From the NCBI RefSeq assembly GCF_013522705.1, contig NZ_JAAMRE010000010.1, forward strand, positions 62,001 to 126,000: a DNA stretch of 64,000 bases, read 5' to 3'. Both the position numbers and the translations under genes were made by a program. Positions 15,950 to 25,507 of the stretch are shown one piece after another. The first letter of the stretch is position 1. Each line of letters begins with the position of its first letter. Under the pieces are notes generated by a model. The model worked only from the letters and a program-made list of their open reading frames with translations, was not told the origin of the DNA and did not search any database. Source of the stretch: Pseudomonas lurida. Its GTDB lineage: Bacteria; Pseudomonadota; Gammaproteobacteria; Pseudomonadales; Pseudomonadaceae.

Positions 15950-17776
15950 ATGCATCCCCGCGTCCTTGAGGTCACCGAACGGCTTATCGCCCGCAGCCGC
16001 GCCACCCGCCAGGCTTACCTTGCGCTCATTCGCGGCGCCGCCAGCGACGGCCCGATGCGCGGCAAGCTGCAATGCGCCAACTTCGCCCACGGCGTGGCCG
16101 GTTGCGGCACCGAAGACAAACAGAGCCTGCGCATGATGAACGCCGCTAACGTGGCAATTGTTTCTTCATATAACGACATGCTCTCGGCGCATCAGCCCTA
16201 CGAACATTTCCCTGAACAAATAAAGAAAGCCCTGCGTGAAGTCGGCTCGGTCGGCCAGTTCGCCGGCGGCACCCCGGCGATGTGCGACGGCGTAACCCAG
16301 GGCGAGCCGGGCATGGAGCTGAGCCTGCTCAGCCGTGAAGTCATCGCCATGTCCACGGCAGTGGCGCTGTCGCACAACATGTTCGATGCGGCACTGATGC
16401 TGGGTATCTGCGACAAGATCGTGCCCGGCCTGATGATGGGCGCACTGCGCTACGGCCACCTGCCGATGATCTTCGTGCCGGGCGGGCCGATGCCGTCGGG
16501 CATCTCCAACAAGCAGAAGGCCGATGTGCGCCAGCGCTACGCCGAAGGCAAGGCCAGCCGCGAAGAGCTGCTGGAGTCGGAGATGCAGTCCTATCACAGC
16601 CCCGGCACCTGCACCTTCTATGGCACGGCCAACACCAACCAACTGCTGATGGAAGTGATGGGCCTGCACCTGCCTGGCGCTTCGTTCGTCAACCCGTATA
16701 CGCCGCTGCGTGACGCACTGACCCGCGAAGCCGCGCATCAGGTCACGCGCCTGACCAAGGCCAACGGCAACTTCACCCCGATCGGCGAAATCGTCGACGA
16801 AAAATCCATCGTCAATTCCATCGTGGCTCTGAATGCCACCGGCGGCTCCACCAATCACACCCTGCACATGCCGGCCATCGCCATGTCGGCGGGTATCATC
16901 CTGACCTGGCAGGACATGGCCGACCTCTCCGAGGTGGTACCGACCCTGTCCCACGTCTATCCAAACGGCAAGGCTGACATCAACCACTTCCAGGCGGCGG
17001 GGGGCATGTCGTTCCTGATTCGTGAACTGCTTGAAGCCGGCCTGCTGCATGAAGACGTCAACACCGTGGCCGGCAAGGGGCTGAGTCGCTACACCCAGGA
17101 ACCGTTCCTGGTCGACGGCGAGCTGATCTGGCGCGACGGCCCGATCGAGAGCCTCGACGAAGCCATCCTGCGCCCGGTGGCCCGCGCGTTCTCGCCCGAA
17201 GGCGGCCTGCGCGTGATGGAAGGCAACCTCGGCCGTGGCGTGATGAAAGTCTCGGCCGTGGCCCTCGAGCACCAGATCGTCGAAGCGCCGGCGGTGGTGT
17301 TCCAGGACCAACAGGACCTGGCCGATGCGTTCAAGGCCGGCGAGTTGGAGAAAGACTTCGTCGCGGTGATGCGTTTCCAGGGCCCGCGCTCCAATGGCAT
17401 GCCGGAACTGCACAAAATGACGCCGTTTCTTGGCGTGTTGCAGGACCGTGGCTTCAAAGTGGCGTTGGTGACAGACGGGCGCATGTCCGGCGCGTCGGGT
17501 AAGATCCCCGCCGCGATCCATGTGAACCCCGAAGCTCAAAGCGGCGGGCCGCTGGCACGCGTGCGCGATGGCGATATCATTCGCGTGGATGGCGTCAAAG
17601 GCACCCTGGAGCTTAAGGTGGACGCCGAAGAATTTGCAGCGCGCGCGCCTGCCACGGGCCTGTTGGGCAATAACGTGGGGGCCGGTCGCGAGCTGTTTGC
17701 ATTTATGCGCTTGGCCGCAAGCTCCGCAGAGCAGGGCGCCAGCGCCTTTACCTCTGCCCTGGAGACGCTTAAGTGA
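15950..17776 (+). CDS. edd: 6-phosphogluconate dehydratase
   Basis: A 608-residue enzyme of the IlvD/Edd family. It converts 6-phosphogluconate to 2-keto-3-deoxy-6-phosphogluconate, the committing step of the Entner-Doudoroff pathway. Conserved iron-sulfur and active-site blocks are visible: [15 protein letters not shown] (about residues 108-122), ICDKIVPG (about 154-161), and [20 protein letters not shown] (about 219-238). The C-terminal [15 protein letters not shown] is also present. The length is normal. GGAG lies nine bases before the ATG. It heads the edd-glk-gltR-gtrS operon and overlaps glk by four bases. Transcription should be repressed by HexR at the operators upstream. Confidence 0.96.
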   Translation: MHPRVLEVTERLIARSRATRQAYLALIRGAASDGPMRGKLQCANFAHGVAGCGTEDKQSLRMMNAANVAIVSSYNDMLSAHQPYEHFPEQIKKALREVGSVGQFAGGTPAMCDGVTQGEPGMELSLLSREVIAMSTAVALSHNMFDAALMLGICDKIVPGLMMGALRYGHLPMIFVPGGPMPSGISNKQKADVRQRYAEGKASREELLESEMQSYHSPGTCTFYGTANTNQLLMEVMGLHLPGASFVNPYTPLRDALTREAAHQVTRLTKANGNFTPIGEIVDEKSIVNSIVALNATGGSTNHTLHMPAIAMSAGIILTWQDMADLSEVVPTLSHVYPNGKADINHFQAAGGMSFLIRELLEAGLLHEDVNTVAGKGLSRYTQEPFLVDGELIWRDGPIESLDEAILRPVARAFSPEGGLRVMEGNLGRGVMKVSAVALEHQIVEAPAVVFQDQQDLADAFKAGELEKDFVAVMRFQGPRSNGMPELHKMTPFLGVLQDRGFKVALVTDGRMSGASGKIPAAIHVNPEAQSGGPLARVRDGDIIRVDGVKGTLELKVDAEEFAARAPATGLLGNNVGAGRELFAFMRLAASSAEQGASAFTSALETLK

Positions 17777-18729
17777 AGTTAGCGCTGGTCGGTGACATTG
17801 GCGGTACCAACGCGCGTTTTGCGTTGTGGCGGGATCAGGCCCTGCATTCGATCCGCGTGCACGCCACGGCGGACTACGACAGTCCCGAGGCGGCCATCCT
17901 GGTATACCTCATGGAAGAAGGCCTGCAAATCGGCGATATCGGCGCGGTATGCCTGTCGGTGGCCGGGCCGGTGAGTGGCGATGAGTTCAAGTTCACCAAC
18001 AATCACTGGCGCTTGAGCAAGACCGCTTTCTGCAAGACGCTGCAGGTGGATGAGCTGCTGCTGATCAACGATTTTTCGGCCATGGCCCTGGGGATGACCC
18101 GGCTGCAGCCCGATGAATTTCGCGTGGTCTGCGAGGGCACGCCGGAACCGCTGCGTCCGGCGGTGGTGATCGGGCCAGGCACGGGGCTGGGCGTCGGCAC
18201 CTTGCTGGATCTTGGCGCGGGTCGTTTCGCGGCCTTGCCGGGGGAGGGCGGCCATGTCGACCTGCCTTTGAGCAGCCCGAGGGAAACCCAGCTGTGGCAG
18301 CATATCTATAACGAAATCGGCCACGTCAGCGCAGAGACGGCCTTGAGCGGTGGTGGTTTGCCGCGTCTGTATCGGGCAATCTGTGCGGTTGATGGCCACA
18401 CGCCGCAGCTGGACACGCCCGAAGCCATCACGGCGGCTGGCCTGGCCGGCGACCCGATTGCCATGGAAGTGTTGGACCAGTTCAGCATCTGGCTGGGCCG
18501 AGTGGCGGGTAACAATGTACTGACCACCGGTGGACGTGGTGGTGTGTATATCGTGGGCGGGGTAATACCGAGGTTTGCCGACTTCTTCATTCAAAGCGGC
18601 TTTGCCGGGAGCTTTCGTGACAAGGGCTGCATGAGCGACTACTTCAACGGTATTCCGGTGTGGCTGGTGACCGCGCCGTATTCCGGCTTGACCGGGGCGG
18701 GTGTGGCGCTGGAGCAGGCATTTGCTTAG
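17773..18729 (+). CDS. glk: glucokinase
   Basis: A 318-residue bacterial glucokinase (Glk family, E. coli type) that phosphorylates cytoplasmic glucose to glucose-6-phosphate with ATP. The N-terminal phosphate-binding motif [13 protein letters not shown] is at residues 7-19, [10 protein letters not shown] at about 96-105 holds the catalytic Asp, and the GPGTGLGVG and GEGGHVDLP blocks are complete. It starts with GTG at 17773, sharing GTGA with the edd stop, so translation is coupled. The 86-base gap after it holds a REP and the strong ribosome site of gltR. Confidence 0.95.
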   Translation: MKLALVGDIGGTNARFALWRDQALHSIRVHATADYDSPEAAILVYLMEEGLQIGDIGAVCLSVAGPVSGDEFKFTNNHWRLSKTAFCKTLQVDELLLINDFSAMALGMTRLQPDEFRVVCEGTPEPLRPAVVIGPGTGLGVGTLLDLGAGRFAALPGEGGHVDLPLSSPRETQLWQHIYNEIGHVSAETALSGGGLPRLYRAICAVDGHTPQLDTPEAITAAGLAGDPIAMEVLDQFSIWLGRVAGNNVLTTGGRGGVYIVGGVIPRFADFFIQSGFAGSFRDKGCMSDYFNGIPVWLVTAPYSGLTGAGVALEQAFA

Positions 18730-18750
18730 GCAGTGATGGCTTCCCACATC

Positions 18751-18775
18751 AGTGTGGAAGGGGGCTTGCCCCCAT
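18751..18775 (+). repeat. REP element between glk and gltR
   Basis: GTGTGGAAGGGGGCTTGCCCCCATG is a single REP unit inside the edd operon. It can form a short hairpin in the transcript and might reduce gltR-gtrS expression relative to edd-glk. Confidence 0.7.
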
Positions 18776-18815
18776 GAGGCCTTCAACTACACCGCATAAC
18801 AACAAGGAGGACCCC

Positions 18816-19547
18816 GTGAGCGTAATCAGTAAATCGATTCTCCTCGTCGACGACGACCAGGAAATCCGCGAGTTGCTGCAGACCTACCTCAGTCGCGCCG
18901 GTTTCCAGGTGCGGGGAGTGCCGGATGGCGCGGGATTCCGTCAGGCGATGAACGAGGCGCCGTGCGACCTGGTCATCCTCGATGTGATGTTGCCGGACGA
19001 AGACGGTTTCAGCCTGTGCCGCTGGATTCGCCAGCACCCGCGCCAGGCGCAGGTGCCGATCATCATGCTTACCGCCAGCTCCGACGAAGCCGACCGCGTG
19101 ATCGGCCTGGAGCTGGGCGCCGATGACTACATCGGCAAGCCGTTCAGCCCGCGTGAGCTGCAGGCGCGGATCAAGGCGCTGTTGCGCCGCTGCCAGTTCC
19201 AGGAGCGCAACACCGGGGGCGATGTGCTGGTGTTCGACGAATGGCGGCTGGACATGATCAGCCACCGGCTGTTCCACGTCGACGGCGAAGAAGTGATCCT
19301 GTCCGGGGCCGACTTTGCCCTGCTGAAATTGTTTCTCGACCATCCCCAGGAAATCCTCGACCGCGACACCATCGGCAACGCCACCCGTGGCCGCGACCTG
19401 ATGCCGCTGGACCGTATCGTCGACATGGCCGTCAGCCGCCTGCGCCAACGCCTGCGCGATACCGAAAAACCTCCGCGGCTGATTCGCACCGTGCGCGGCA
19501 GCGGCTATCAACTGGCAGCCAACGTGGTTGCCGGCAATGCCCATTGA
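18816..19547 (+). CDS. gltR: OmpR-family response regulator of glucose uptake
   Basis: A 243-residue two-component regulator. The GTG at 18816 is chosen because AAGGAGG ends five bases before it and the receiver domain begins at once (SILLVDDD, acidic pocket at residues 12-14). The phospho-acceptor is Asp56 in VILDVMLP, and KPFSPRELQ carries the conserved Lys. A winged-helix Trans_reg_C domain (about 135-240) ends in RTVRGSGYQLA. In P. aeruginosa and P. putida, GltR with its sensor GtrS (also called GltS) represses or activates the oprB/glt glucose transporter genes in answer to 6-phosphogluconate and 2-ketogluconate. The gene overlaps the sensor gene by 11 bases. Confidence 0.92.
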   Translation: MSVISKSILLVDDDQEIRELLQTYLSRAGFQVRGVPDGAGFRQAMNEAPCDLVILDVMLPDEDGFSLCRWIRQHPRQAQVPIIMLTASSDEADRVIGLELGADDYIGKPFSPRELQARIKALLRRCQFQERNTGGDVLVFDEWRLDMISHRLFHVDGEEVILSGADFALLKLFLDHPQEILDRDTIGNATRGRDLMPLDRIVDMAVSRLRQRLRDTEKPPRLIRTVRGSGYQLAANVVAGNAH

Positions 19548-21006
19548 GCCGGTGAGCGAACGGCGTCGCCGGTTTCCGGTACCGCGCTCGCTATTGGGGC
19601 GCATGCTGTTGCTCACATTGCTGGCAGTGCTGTTCGCCCAGGCACTGTCCAGCGTGATCTGGGTCTCACAGTTGCGCGCCACCCAGCTCGAAGGCCTGGT
19701 CACCAGCGCGCGCAGCCTGGCGCATTCGATGACCGCCAGCGTGAGTTATTTCCGCTCGCTGCCGGTGGCCTATCGCCCGTTGGTGCTTGACCAACTGCGC
19801 AGCATGGGCGGCACCCGCTTTGTGGTGACCCTCAACGATCGCCCGCTGGACATGCAGGTGCTGCCCGAAACCCCGCGCAAACAGGCGGTGCTGACCGCGG
19901 TGGATGAAGTGCTGCGTCAGACCCTGGGCGCCGATGTGCATATCTCGGTGGAGTTCGTCAGCGCCGAAGACCTGCGGATTTTCAACGCCGGCCTCAAACT
20001 CGATGAATTGCCACGCTCCTGGGCGCACTACGCACTGACCCTGGAACCGGTGAACCCGCCGGTGCTGGTGACCCAGATTCAACTGGCGCCCGGCGAGTGG
20101 CTGTATATCGCCTCGCTGTTGCCCGAGCCCTACACCAGTCTGGAAGAGCAGGGCCTGCCGTCCCAGCAGGTGTGGTTTATCGTGCTGACCAGTGGCTTTC
20201 TACTCCTGTTCATAGGCCTGCTGGTGCATTGGCAGAGTCGGCCCCTCAAACGCCTGGCGCTGGCGGCGCGGGACATGTCCCTGGGCGCCGACGTCGAGCC
20301 GGTGGCCGAGGGCGGCGGCAGTGAAGTGGTGGAAGTGGGCCGTGCGTTCAATGCCATGCGCGAGCGCATCAGCCGCTACCTGACCGAACGCAGCCAGTTG
20401 TTCAGTGCGATTTCCCACGACCTGCGTACACCCATCACGCGCCTGCGCCTGCGCGTGGAACTGTTGGAAGACGAGAACCTGCAGGCCAAGTTCGGTCGTG
20501 ACCTGGATGAGCTGGAATTGCTGGTCAAGGGCGCGCTGCAATGCGTGAAAGACACCGATATTCACGAGAACATCCAGCCGGTCGACCTCAACCATGTACT
20601 CGAATGCCTGGTGGAGCCGTACGTGGCGCCCAACGGCAACGGCCGCGTGACCCTGGATGGCATGGCGCTGGCGGCGTACCCGGGCAAACCGTTGGCGCTC
20701 AAACGCTGCATCGGCAACCTGATCGACAACGCGTTGAAGTACGGGCAGAACGCCCATTTGCATATTGAGGACGACGGCGCGGAATTCATCCTGCATGTGG
20801 ATGACGAAGGCCCCGGTGTACCGGAGCAACGTCTGGAGCAAGTGTTCGAGCCGCACTTTCGCCTCGCCGGCCAGCAGCAAGGCTACGGCCTGGGGTTGGG
20901 CATCGCGCGCAACATTGCCCACAGCCATGGCGGTGAGGTGAGCTTGCAGAACCTGCGCGAGGGCGGCTTGCGCGTCACCCTGCAACTGCCCCGAACCCTG
21001 GACTGA
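19537..21006 (+). CDS. gtrS: sensor histidine kinase partner of GltR
   Basis: A 489-residue membrane kinase. It has an N-terminal helix (about residues 21-40), a periplasmic loop of about 160 residues that should bind the sugar-acid signal, a second helix (about 210-230) and HAMP. The phospho-acceptor His is in FSAISHDLRTPITR (about 288-301), followed by HATPase_c with the N box NLIDNALKYG, DDEGPGVPE and GYGLGLGIA. The ATG at 19537 lies inside the gltR end; a TTG at 19528 and a GTG at 19552 are alternatives. It phosphorylates GltR. In other pseudomonads the glucose-binding protein and ABC transporter genes follow; here they do not. Confidence 0.9.
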   Translation: MPIEPVSERRRRFPVPRSLLGRMLLLTLLAVLFAQALSSVIWVSQLRATQLEGLVTSARSLAHSMTASVSYFRSLPVAYRPLVLDQLRSMGGTRFVVTLNDRPLDMQVLPETPRKQAVLTAVDEVLRQTLGADVHISVEFVSAEDLRIFNAGLKLDELPRSWAHYALTLEPVNPPVLVTQIQLAPGEWLYIASLLPEPYTSLEEQGLPSQQVWFIVLTSGFLLLFIGLLVHWQSRPLKRLALAARDMSLGADVEPVAEGGGSEVVEVGRAFNAMRERISRYLTERSQLFSAISHDLRTPITRLRLRVELLEDENLQAKFGRDLDELELLVKGALQCVKDTDIHENIQPVDLNHVLECLVEPYVAPNGNGRVTLDGMALAAYPGKPLALKRCIGNLIDNALKYGQNAHLHIEDDGAEFILHVDDEGPGVPEQRLEQVFEPHFRLAGQQQGYGLGLGIARNIAHSHGGEVSLQNLREGGLRVTLQLPRTLD

Positions 21007-21023
21007 TAACACGATTGGACAAA

Positions 21024-21067
21024 GGTGGGAGGGGCGGTGCGACGATTTGACTTGCCCGCCGATGACG
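21024..21067. repeat. degenerate REP-like sequence after gtrS
   Basis: GGTGGGAGGGGCGGTGC followed by ACTTGCCCGCC resembles a REP interrupted and decayed. It lies in the 138-base gap between the convergent gtrS and araC-type genes, which holds nothing else clear. Confidence 0.4.
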
Positions 21068-21144
21068 GGGATTCAGTCACTGGATTGCTTGGCTGACGCA
21101 CTGCTATCGAGCCAGCCCTTTGTCACCAGCGTTTCTCTCGTGTG

Positions 21145-22074
21145 TCAGATGCTTTGGCGCAGCCGCGCCAGATCCCGCAGCGGTGGCGCGCCGAACAAGC
21201 GGCTGTACTCGCGGCTGAACTGCGATGGGCTTTCATACCCCACCCGATAACCGGCCGCCGACGCTTCCAGCCCTTCGGCAATCATCAGCCTGCGCGCTTC
21301 CTGCAGGCGCAGTTGCTTCTGGTACTGCAGCGGGCTCATTGCCGTGATCGCCTTGAAGCGATGGTGCAAGGTCGAGACGCTCAGGTTCACTTCCTTGGCC
21401 AAATCATCAATGCGAAGCGGCTGTTCGTAATTGCCGTTGAGCCACTTGATCGCCTGGCTCACCCGATGGCTCTGACTGTTGGCCACGGCAATTTCATACA
21501 GCCGATAGCCCTGCGGCCCGCGCAGCAGCCGGTACAGGATCTCGCGATTGATCAGTGGCGCGAGCATGGCGATGTCTTTGGGCGTATCCAGCAAACGTGC
21601 CAGGCGCAGCACGGCGTCGAGCAACTGGGTGTCGATACGGTCCACGTACATCCCGCGCGAGGTCGGGCGCGTGGGCACGCCCATGGGGCCGGCCTCGGCA
21701 ATCAGCGCTGTGAGCTGCGCCGGGTCGATATTGATGCGCACTGACAGGTTCGGGTCCTCGGGCGTCGCATCGATGACTCGCCCGGCCACGGGCATCGCCA
21801 CGGAAAACACTAGATAGTTGAGCGGGTCATAGGCGAAAACTTCGTCGGCCAGGCGCACTTCCTTGCTGCCGTTGGCGAGGATGCACAACGCGGGCTCCAC
21901 CAGTACCGGCATAAAGTCTCGCGGTGCGTTGTGGCGGTTCAGGTACAACGAAGTGATTGCGGTGCCGTAGGAACCATCTTCCCAGGTATGCCGGTGCACG
22001 ATGCTGGCCAGTTCAGCACGCTGTTTTTCCATCTCGGCATCGAGGGGGGTGGGCTGATGTTCGGGTGACGACAT
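21145..22074 (-). CDS. AraC-family regulator with AraC_N (PF06719-type) sensor domain
   Basis: A 309-residue transcription regulator. The N-terminal part (about residues 30-190; VEPALCILANGSKEV) matches the cupin-like AraC_N domain found in regulators near small oxidoreductases. The C-terminal double helix-turn-helix (about 205-305) reads AIKWLNGNYEQPLRIDDLAKEVNLS and AAGYRVGYESPSQFSREYSRLFG. It is divergent from an ABM-domain gene across 327 bases that contain a tandem 11-base direct repeat, suited to AraC-type binding and autoregulation. The effector is not known. YqhC and related regulators of aldehyde or electrophile stress belong to the same broad group, so a reactive small molecule is a reasonable guess only. 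Confidence 0.85.
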   Translation of the reverse strand: MSSPEHQPTPLDAEMEKQRAELASIVHRHTWEDGSYGTAITSLYLNRHNAPRDFMPVLVEPALCILANGSKEVRLADEVFAYDPLNYLVFSVAMPVAGRVIDATPEDPNLSVRINIDPAQLTALIAEAGPMGVPTRPTSRGMYVDRIDTQLLDAVLRLARLLDTPKDIAMLAPLINREILYRLLRGPQGYRLYEIAVANSQSHRVSQAIKWLNGNYEQPLRIDDLAKEVNLSVSTLHHRFKAITAMSPLQYQKQLRLQEARRLMIAEGLEASAAGYRVGYESPSQFSREYSRLFGAPPLRDLARLRQSI

Positions 22075-22146
22075 GGCGCGTCCTCTGCAGGCTGCTGTGA
22101 TGGGGCCAGCTTAGCGGCGGCTTTTCAAAATGTGTTAGGTCGATTC

Positions 22147-22191
22147 TGCCCGATCCTTGCCTGATCCTGCGGCCTATCGTCAATCAGGCAA
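22147..22191. promoter_or_regulatory. tandem direct repeat and inverted repeat between araC-type and ABM genes
   Basis: Two adjacent 11-mers, TGCCCGATCCT (22147-22157) and TGCCTGATCCT (22158-22168), differ at one base. The second also forms a perfect nine-base inverted repeat, TTGCCTGAT (22157-22165) with ATCAGGCAA (22183-22191). It lies 73-117 bases from the regulator start, a likely operator. The rest of the 327-base gap (22075-22401) shows nothing else I can name. Confidence 0.5.
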
Positions 22192-22401
22192 GCGCCGGGC
22201 GTGTCACGCGCCTGAAACACGGCGTTTGGGTGTGGAATAAAGCCGCCGGCCCGACGTCCTATCTACGCTTCTCGCAGGATCGTGCAATAAGCCGGCAGGA
22301 ATCGACTAACCGCGCTCGCACCCGCGCCGTTATCGTTGATCCTGTGGCAACACACCTCCACAGTGCTTGCCGAGCATCACTTCTCAACGGGAGAGTCGAA
22401 T

Positions 22402-22743
22402 ATGTCCACCCCCATTCCCGCGAGCCATATGGCCTTTATCCGCGCCCGCAGCGGGTGCAGCACCGAACTGGGTGCACGCTTGAGCAGTTTGATCGAACCG
22501 GGCCGCCAGGCGCAGGGTTGCCTGCAATTTTCGTTGCAGCATTCCCAGGTCGATCCCGATGTGTGGCTGGTCTCGGGCCTCTGGAGCAGCGAGCAGGCGA
22601 TGAGCGCCTACTTCAACTCGCCGGCCCTGATGATCTTTACCGAACTGTTGAACGACATGGTCGTGCGCAGCATAGACTTCCAGACCTTCACCGATGCCTG
22701 CGCCGTCAATGCCTACGGTGAGTACCTGCAACTGGCCGGTTAA
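22402..22743 (+). CDS. antibiotic biosynthesis monooxygenase (ABM) domain protein
   Basis: A 113-residue single-domain protein of the dimeric alpha/beta-barrel ABM fold. It has a first strand HMAFIRARSG, a helix ending near IEPGRQAQGC, then LQFSLQHSQVDPDVWLVSGLWSSEQAMSAYF, which holds the usual W-x-S/D-x-E-A-M-x-x-Y/H-F pattern. Proteins of this kind act as cofactor-free monooxygenases, heme-degrading enzymes or simply small-ligand binders. The ATG at 22402 is preceded by GGGAGA; upstream extension adds no conserved residues. The divergent AraC-type regulator probably controls it. A quinone- or aldehyde-detoxifying role is an inference. Confidence 0.75.
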   Translation: MSTPIPASHMAFIRARSGCSTELGARLSSLIEPGRQAQGCLQFSLQHSQVDPDVWLVSGLWSSEQAMSAYFNSPALMIFTELLNDMVVRSIDFQTFTDACAVNAYGEYLQLAG

Positions 22744-22785
22744 TGGTTAGAATGGCCACCTTTTCCATTGGCCAGGACCTGCAAC

Positions 22786-23031
22786 ATGGCACGTAAACAA
22801 TTTGCTCAGCACGAAGCCGTTTCCGCCGTAGTACCGGGTGAAGGGGGCTACAGCGCCGCCGTCGCCGTCAAAGCGCTGGACGGCATGGGCGCCCCGCGGT
22901 TTCACAAGATCCTCGATGGGCAGACGTTCAAAACTGCCTCCGATGCCGATGATGCGGCCACCGTGCAGCTTGAGCAGCTTGTGAATGTGGATGAAGTAGG
23001 TCAACTGACCTGGGCGAGCGCCACCCGCTGA
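22786..23031 (+). CDS. small conserved-looking protein, unknown function
   Basis: An 81-residue soluble acidic protein (begins MARKQFAQHEAV). No domain is recognised and there is no signal peptide or membrane segment. A TAGAAT -10-like element sits at 22748-22753 and AGGAC nine bases before the ATG, so it seems to have its own promoter just after the ABM stop. Coding appears real because its codon pattern is like its neighbours and the frame is clean. I do not recognise the family. Confidence 0.65.
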   Translation: MARKQFAQHEAVSAVVPGEGGYSAAVAVKALDGMGAPRFHKILDGQTFKTASDADDAATVQLEQLVNVDEVGQLTWASATR

Positions 23032-23050
23032 ACAACGGCGCTGATCTGAT

Positions 23051-23138
23051 GTGGAAGGGAGCTCGCCACAAGAACCTCATTTTCTCAGGTTATGTGTAGA
23101 TACCTATGGCCATCGGAGGCAAGCCCCTCCCACAGTTT
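23051..23138. repeat. diverged REPIN
   Basis: GTGGAAGGGAGCTCGCCAC (23051-23069) and ATCGGAGGCAAGCCCCTCCCAC (23112-23133) form an inverted REP pair around a 42-base spacer. They fill the 120-base gap between two convergent genes. Confidence 0.75.
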
Positions 23139-23151
23139 GACTGTATTTCAG

Positions 23152-23784
23152 TCAGGGTTTGCTGGCGCCTGGGCGGTACATCTTGAATAACGCCTCCGGC
23201 CCCAACTGGAAGTAATCCGCCGGGCCGCCACCACGCAAAATCGGCTCGGCGGCGGCGGTGTCGTACACGCCGTCCTTGAGCAGCCACTTGGCAATGTGAA
23301 CGGCGACCACTTCGCCCAGCACCAGCCAGCTTGGCACCAGCGCCTTATCGGCACGTTGCAACTGGATGATTTGCGTCACCTTGCACTCGAACGACACCGG
23401 GCTTTCGCCCACCCGCGGTACGCCCACGATTTTCGACGGCACCGGGGTCAGGCCGGACAGCTCGAATTCATTCACGTCCGGCGAGACCGCCGCGCAGCTC
23501 TGGTTCATCTGATCGGCCAACGGGCGGGTGGCCAGGTTCCAGACGAACTCGCCGGTCTGTTCGATGTTGTTCAGGCTGTCTTTGCGCCCGACGCTGGAGA
23601 ACCCAATGATCGGCGGAACGTAGTTGAACGCGTTGAAGAAACTGTAGGGCGCCAGGTTCAGGCGGCCCTCGTTGTCGTGTGACGAAATCCAACCGATCGG
23701 CCGTGGGCCGACGATGGCGTTGAACGGATCATGGGGCAGGCCGTGGCCGTTGGCCGGTTCGTAGAAGTGGATATCGTCAGGCAT
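23152..23784 (-). CDS. flavin reductase-like FMN-binding protein
   Basis: A 210-residue protein of the flavin reductase-like/DIM6-NTAB family (split beta-barrel). The segment PRPIGWISSHDNEGRLNLAPYSFFNAFN (broken here: PRPIGWISS, then LNLAPYSFFNA at about residues 43-53) is the FMN-binding signature, with PPIIGFSS and DSLNNIEQTGEFVWNL following as usual. The Met at 23784 has CAGGAA nine bases upstream; the longer frame adds residues without family support. Such proteins supply reduced flavin or act on their own on unknown substrates. It stands alone, with a REPIN after it. Confidence 0.85.
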   Translation of the reverse strand: MPDDIHFYEPANGHGLPHDPFNAIVGPRPIGWISSHDNEGRLNLAPYSFFNAFNYVPPIIGFSSVGRKDSLNNIEQTGEFVWNLATRPLADQMNQSCAAVSPDVNEFELSGLTPVPSKIVGVPRVGESPVSFECKVTQIIQLQRADKALVPSWLVLGEVVAVHIAKWLLKDGVYDTAAAEPILRGGGPADYFQLGPEALFKMYRPGASKP

Positions 23785-23880
23785 GGGCCGGGTTTCCTGC
23801 TGGGTAGCTCTGGGGGGGCCAGTATAGTGCAAGGCGTGGCGATGGATTTCCACAGTCATCCACCGGGTATCGAGGTGCGG

Positions 23881-25389
23881 TCAGCGGCGAGGCGATGCTT
23901 GGGCCGGCTGCAGCACGGGACAATGCGTTGATTGATCGATCACATCCGTGCGGGTCGCCGAAGGTTGGCCAGCCACGTCGCGCGCATAGCTGCACACGGT
24001 GATTGGGAGCTGCGCGGCGTGGTAGGTAATGCTGTCGCCAGTCGGCGCGTAGCGTGGGTCGTAGCTGCCTGCGCAGGATGCGGCTGAGGGCTCGACGTAG
24101 GCGTAATAATGCATGAACTCTGTGTGAGGGATGTTCCAGTTTATCCGGTAAATCAGGCTGACCTGCGGCGCTGGCGTCGCAGGGGTCAGGAACACTGCAT
24201 GCGTAAACGCGTTGTGCAGCAAGGCGGGTGTCAGCGGCTGGTTGCGAGTTGCGAGACCGATGATGCACAACACATGCGCGCCGAGCGCCGGGCCTATGGC
24301 CTGGTTGATATAGGCGTCCGGCGAAGCAACCGCGGGGTGGTAGCCGTCGATGGCTCGGCAAGCTTTGACACTGTCGGTGGTCTTGAATCGATAGAACGGG
24401 TCTTGAGTGGAGAACCGGATATTCCAGGTAGGCCAGATGCGCTGCCCGGCCTCACCCTGCTGCATATGGACGAACGGGGGCAGGTTCCAGGGCTCCTCCA
24501 GGGTTATTTCGACGGATTTGAGCTGACAATCCTTGGTGTTGTTGGTGAACACCCCATCGACGAAACAATGCAGCAGGCCGTGGGCCGGATAGCTGTAGTT
24601 GAACTTGGCGGCTTCACAAGCTGAGATATTCTGGCAATTGGCGAGAAGGTCTTTTGTGATGACCGCCGAGACCTTGCTGACGATGCTGGTGACTTCGTTT
24701 GTATGGCGATCCAGCATCGGGCTGCCGGAACTGCCGTACTGAAGGTCGCTGCAGCGGTTTTTCAATGCGCCGGGGAAGACGCCAGGATGTTCGACAAAAT
24801 CGCCTGTCGATGACTCCTTGCAGGCGCTCATGCGCAAGCCCTTCTGGCGGAACCCGCTCGGGGAACCTACGTTGACCACGTCGCGCTCTCCGGCGTACTG
24901 GTAGGTCGCGGCGAGCTTGAGCGGCATGATCCCGTCAGCGATGAGCGTTGCCAGCGATTGATCCAGTTCGAGGATCGCCAGGTCGGTGCCGACCATGCTG
25001 CTCCAATGAGCCGTTTTGATGCGAAAGGTCTTGTGCTGACTGGGGGTATCGTGGAAGTACATGAAGGTGATGTCGGCGTCTATCGGCAGGCTGATACGTG
25101 CCGAACCGTAGCTGAAGAACACGCAGTGTCCGCTGGTCAGCACATAGGCCGGACCAACGGCTTCGTTTCGCCGGTTACGAGTGTTGAGCAGGACTGCGTT
25201 GCAGGTCTGCCCGATAGCGTTTTTCAAACGGCCGATACCGGACCACAGCGCATAGCGTTGGTCGTGGTTCTGCAATGCCACGGAGGGAGCCTGGTTGGCC
25301 AGTCCGTCTGCCAGATCCCTGGCATGGCCATGGCCGGCAATACATTGCAGCGCAAACAGTAGGGCGGGGATGCGGGAGCGGAACAACAT
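23881..25389 (-). CDS. secreted trypsin-like serine protease with C-terminal extension
   Basis: A 502-residue exported protein. The signal peptide is about 22 residues (ending near GHGHA). The S1 chymotrypsin-fold domain (about 50-290) has a complete triad: His88 in LTSGHC, Asp136 in GTDLAIL and Ser221 in YGSSGSP. Cysteines at 63 and 89 could form the His-loop disulfide. The remaining 200 residues (about 300-502) are Cys-bearing and aromatic-rich (WNLPPFVHM and YRINWNIPHTEFMHYYAY), with no domain I recognise. The ATG at 25389 has AAGGA six bases upstream. A monocistronic unit is likely. The role could be extracellular nutrition, competition or host interaction; none is shown by the sequence. 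Confidence 0.8.
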   Translation of the reverse strand: MLFRSRIPALLFALQCIAGHGHARDLADGLANQAPSVALQNHDQRYALWSGIGRLKNAIGQTCNAVLLNTRNRRNEAVGPAYVLTSGHCVFFSYGSARISLPIDADITFMYFHDTPSQHKTFRIKTAHWSSMVGTDLAILELDQSLATLIADGIMPLKLAATYQYAGERDVVNVGSPSGFRQKGLRMSACKESSTGDFVEHPGVFPGALKNRCSDLQYGSSGSPMLDRHTNEVTSIVSKVSAVITKDLLANCQNISACEAAKFNYSYPAHGLLHCFVDGVFTNNTKDCQLKSVEITLEEPWNLPPFVHMQQGEAGQRIWPTWNIRFSTQDPFYRFKTTDSVKACRAIDGYHPAVASPDAYINQAIGPALGAHVLCIIGLATRNQPLTPALLHNAFTHAVFLTPATPAPQVSLIYRINWNIPHTEFMHYYAYVEPSAASCAGSYDPRYAPTGDSITYHAAQLPITVCSYARDVAGQPSATRTDVIDQSTHCPVLQPAQASPRR

Positions 25390-25507
25390 GGCAAGTCCTT
25401 GGTAAGTGGCACTGTAGCGGTTGTGCCCGTTGTACTTGACCTGCCGGATCGAAACGCCCTGCATAGTTATCGAGGTGGCGAACGGGGCTTCAGGCTATCG
25501 CCAGGGT

